DNA of 64,000 nt from Pseudomonas oryzihabitans (GTDB lineage Bacteria; Pseudomonadota; Gammaproteobacteria; Pseudomonadales; Pseudomonadaceae), in assembly GCF_006384975.1 (NCBI RefSeq), contig NZ_CP021645.1, positions 4,368,001 to 4,432,000 of the forward strand, given 5' to 3'. Positions 62,468 to 64,000 of this stretch are shown one piece after another. The translations under genes and the position numbers were made by a program. The first letter of the stretch is position 1. Every line of letters begins with the position of its first letter. The notes beneath the pieces are model-generated. The model was not told where the DNA came from. It did no database searches and saw nothing but the letters and a program-made list of their open reading frames with translations.

Positions 62468-62503
62468 CCTCGGTCACGGCGCGGCGGGCGGTCGTGACCG
62501 AGG
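62468..62503. terminator. Long hairpin between yggT and the dynamin-like gene
   Basis: 11-bp perfect stem CCTCGGTCACG / CGTGACCGAGG with a 14-base GC-rich loop. It lies 26 bases past the yggT stop (minus strand) but lacks a T-tract. It could be a weak terminator, a transcript-stability element or a protein-binding palindrome. Confidence 0.5.
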
Positions 62504-62528
62504 GGCGAGTGGTGCTAATGATCGGATA

Positions 62529-63122
62529 TCAGAGGAAGGGCGCGAGGATCTGCGGCATGCCGGTGGCCGCGGCCAATTGGCCGATGACGAAGCGATCCAG
62601 CAGATTGATCACGATGAAGGCGAAGATCGGCGACAGGTCCAGGCCACCGAGGCTGGGCAGCAGGCGGCGGAAGGGCGCCAGCAGCGGCTCGCAGATCTGG
62701 TTGACCAGTTCGGCGGCGGGGTTGTGGGTCTGGGGCGCTACCCAGGAGAGGATGACGCTGATGATCAGGGCGAAGAAGAACACCTTGAGGAACAGCGAGG
62801 CCACGCCCAGCAGGGCCCAGATCAGCAGGGCGGGGAACAGGCCGGCGATGCTGGCGCCGAGCAGGACCACCACGATCATCATCAGCGCCAGCTGGACCAG
62901 GACGGCCAGCACCAGCGCCGCCAGATCGACGCCGCCGAAGCCGGGAATGATGCGCCGCACCGGCTTGAGCAGCGGCTGGGTGGCGCGCACGGTGAATTGC
63001 GAGAGCGGATTGTAGAAGTCGGCGCGGACCAGCTGCAGGATGAAGCGCAGCAGGATGATCAGCAAGTAGAGGCTGCCGAGGGTCTGGATGACGTAGACGA
63101 GAGCTTGCGCGAGAGCGGACAT
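62529..63122 (-). CDS. YggT-family membrane protein
   Basis: 197-residue protein with two tandem YggT repeats. Each repeat has two helices and the signature pattern DFYNPLSQFTVRATQPLLKPVRR..P / QICEPLLAPFRRLLPSLGGLDLSPI (seen about 35-60 and 140-165). Function unsettled: links to osmotic shock and membrane-protein organisation are reported for relatives. Ten bases downstream of proC; yggS-proC-yggT is a widespread order. Confidence 0.92.
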   Translation of the reverse strand: MSALAQALVYVIQTLGSLYLLIILLRFILQLVRADFYNPLSQFTVRATQPLLKPVRRIIPGFGGVDLAALVLAVLVQLALMMIVVVLLGASIAGLFPALLIWALLGVASLFLKVFFFALIISVILSWVAPQTHNPAAELVNQICEPLLAPFRRLLPSLGGLDLSPIFAFIVINLLDRFVIGQLAAATGMPQILAPFL

Positions 63123-63131
63123 GGATACTCC

Positions 63132-63950
63132 TTATCGATCCGGCAACTGGGCCAGTTCCGCGGCCCGGTCGGCCGCGGCAGTGAGGGCTTCCTCGACCAG
63201 GTCTTCAAAGGCCCCGGCTTGGAAGGTTTCGATGGCGCGCTCGGTGGTGCCCTTGGGGGACATCACCGAGCGGCGCAGTTGTTCGGGGGTGCGATCGCCC
63301 TGGCAGGCCATGGCGGCGGCGCCGCGGGCGGTGTGCAGGGTCAGTTGCTCGGCGACTTCGGCCGGCAGGCCCAGCTTGATGCCGGCCTGGGTCATGGCTT
63401 CCATCAGCAGGAAGAAATAGGCCGGACCGCTGCCGGAGACGGCGGTGACCGCATCCAGCTGCTGTTCTTCGTCGACCCAGAGCGCCAGGCCGACCGCGGC
63501 GAGGATCTCCTGGGCACGGGCGCGCTGTTGGTCGTTGACCTGCGCGTTGGCGAACAGGCCGCTGGCACCCAGGCGCAGTTGCGAGGGCACGTTGGGCATG
63601 CAGCGCACCAGGGGGCGCTCCCCCAGCCAGCGCGTCAGGCTGGCGCAGGTGATGCCGGCAGCGACCGAGACGATCAACTGGTCCGGACGCAGGTGCGGCG
63701 CCAGTTCCTGGCAGACCTCGCCCATCACCTGGGGCTTCACGCCCAGCACCACCACGTCGGCGTTATCCAGGACGGCGACATTGCTGGCTTCGACCCGGAT
63801 GCCATGCGCCTGGGCCAGCGCCTCGCGCTTGGCCGGATTGCGATTGCTGGCGCTGAGCTGCTGGGCCGGTACGCCCTGGGCGAGCAGCCCGCCGATGATG
63901 GCGCCGGCCATGTTGCCGGCACCGATGAAGGCGATGCGGGTGTCGTTCAT
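63132..63950 (-). CDS. proC: Pyrroline-5-carboxylate reductase
   Basis: 272-residue NAD(P)H-dependent enzyme, the last step of proline synthesis. Rossmann motif FIGAGNMAGAIIGGL (about 8-22), VVLGVKPQVM, RCMPNVPSQLRLG, and the C-terminal signature VSGSGPAYFFLLMEAM with the active-site region MSPKGTTERAIETF. Starts 9 bases after the yggS stop. Confidence 0.97.
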   Translation of the reverse strand: MNDTRIAFIGAGNMAGAIIGGLLAQGVPAQQLSASNRNPAKREALAQAHGIRVEASNVAVLDNADVVVLGVKPQVMGEVCQELAPHLRPDQLIVSVAAGITCASLTRWLGERPLVRCMPNVPSQLRLGASGLFANAQVNDQQRARAQEILAAVGLALWVDEEQQLDAVTAVSGSGPAYFFLLMEAMTQAGIKLGLPAEVAEQLTLHTARGAAAMACQGDRTPEQLRRSVMSPKGTTERAIETFQAGAFEDLVEEALTAAADRAAELAQLPDR

Positions 63951-63959
63951 CGAGACTTC

Positions 63960-64000
63960 CTAGGTTGAAGAGGCGGCGGCGCCATAGTCGCGGGCGCCAA
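63960..64000 (-). CDS. yggS: YggS, PLP homeostasis protein (3' end only)
   Basis: The last 13 codons read GARDYGAAASST then stop at 63960-63962. FGARDYG is the typical C-terminus of YggS/PLPBP proteins, and the gene precedes proC in most gamma-proteobacteria. The rest lies beyond the window. Confidence 0.75.
   Translation of the reverse strand, partial: GARDYGAAASST

Overview
This window is ordinary-looking, gene-dense chromosome from a gamma-proteobacterium of the genus Pseudomonas. The evidence is the high G+C content, the protein sequences (for example RppH, PilQ, PriA, MetX and RpoH read like close Pseudomonas orthologues) and the gene order, most of which follows the familiar Pseudomonas blocks. 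A species cannot be fixed from the sequence alone. There are no rRNA or tRNA genes, no CRISPR array, no insertion sequence and no prophage. No gene-free stretch exceeds 300 bases. The longest gaps (787-1060, 51125-51378, 60206-60438) hold short dispersed repeats or hairpins.

Layout. 1-4061 (minus): start of tatA, hisE, hisI, then the ubiquinone genes ubiB-ubiJ-ubiE. 4212-4871: an orphan PHA-system gene facing a DUF971 gene, at the place where many pseudomonads carry the polyhydroxyalkanoate cluster. 5053-11886 (minus): hslU-hslV (with a heat-shock promoter), a SPOR-domain gene, argS, priA. 12044-14467 (plus): rpmE, a secreted nuclease, malic enzyme. 14665-17091 (minus): penicillin-binding protein 1A. 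17259-25604 (plus): pilMNOPQ (type IV pilus alignment and secretin), aroK, aroB and a DamX-like cell-division protein. 25821-33574 (plus): gltB, gltD (glutamate synthase), cynS (cyanase, behind a likely sigma-54 promoter) and hemE.

33667-36316 holds a cyclic-imine reductase and an MFS transporter. From memory of PAO1 numbering, this pair sits at the junction between a PA5068-to-PA5034 type block (descending order) and a PA0336-to-PA0394 type block (ascending order), which are far apart in P. aeruginosa PAO1. The second block contains rppH, ptsP, a TSUP permease, lgt, a small exported protein, ferredoxin, coaD, a YheT hydrolase, rsmD, two M16 peptidase genes, ftsY-ftsE-ftsX, rpoH, mtgA, a DUF423 gene, thiS-thiG, trmB, a GGDEF/EAL gene, a DUF3392 gene, hemW, rdgB, metW, metX, a dynamin-like GTPase, yggT, proC and the 3' end of yggS.

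Functional links. RpoH (50270) is encoded in the same window as hslVU, which has a good RpoH-type promoter. GOGAT, cyanase and PtsP (nitrogen PTS enzyme I) form a nitrogen theme. PBP1A, MtgA, FtsEX, Lgt and the two SPOR proteins belong to envelope growth and division.

The most interesting non-coding signal is a family of three ~140-bp dispersed elements (819-960, 14521-14668, 60292-60434). They share a fixed ~40-nt core, but their flanking arms differ between copies while remaining self-complementary within each copy.
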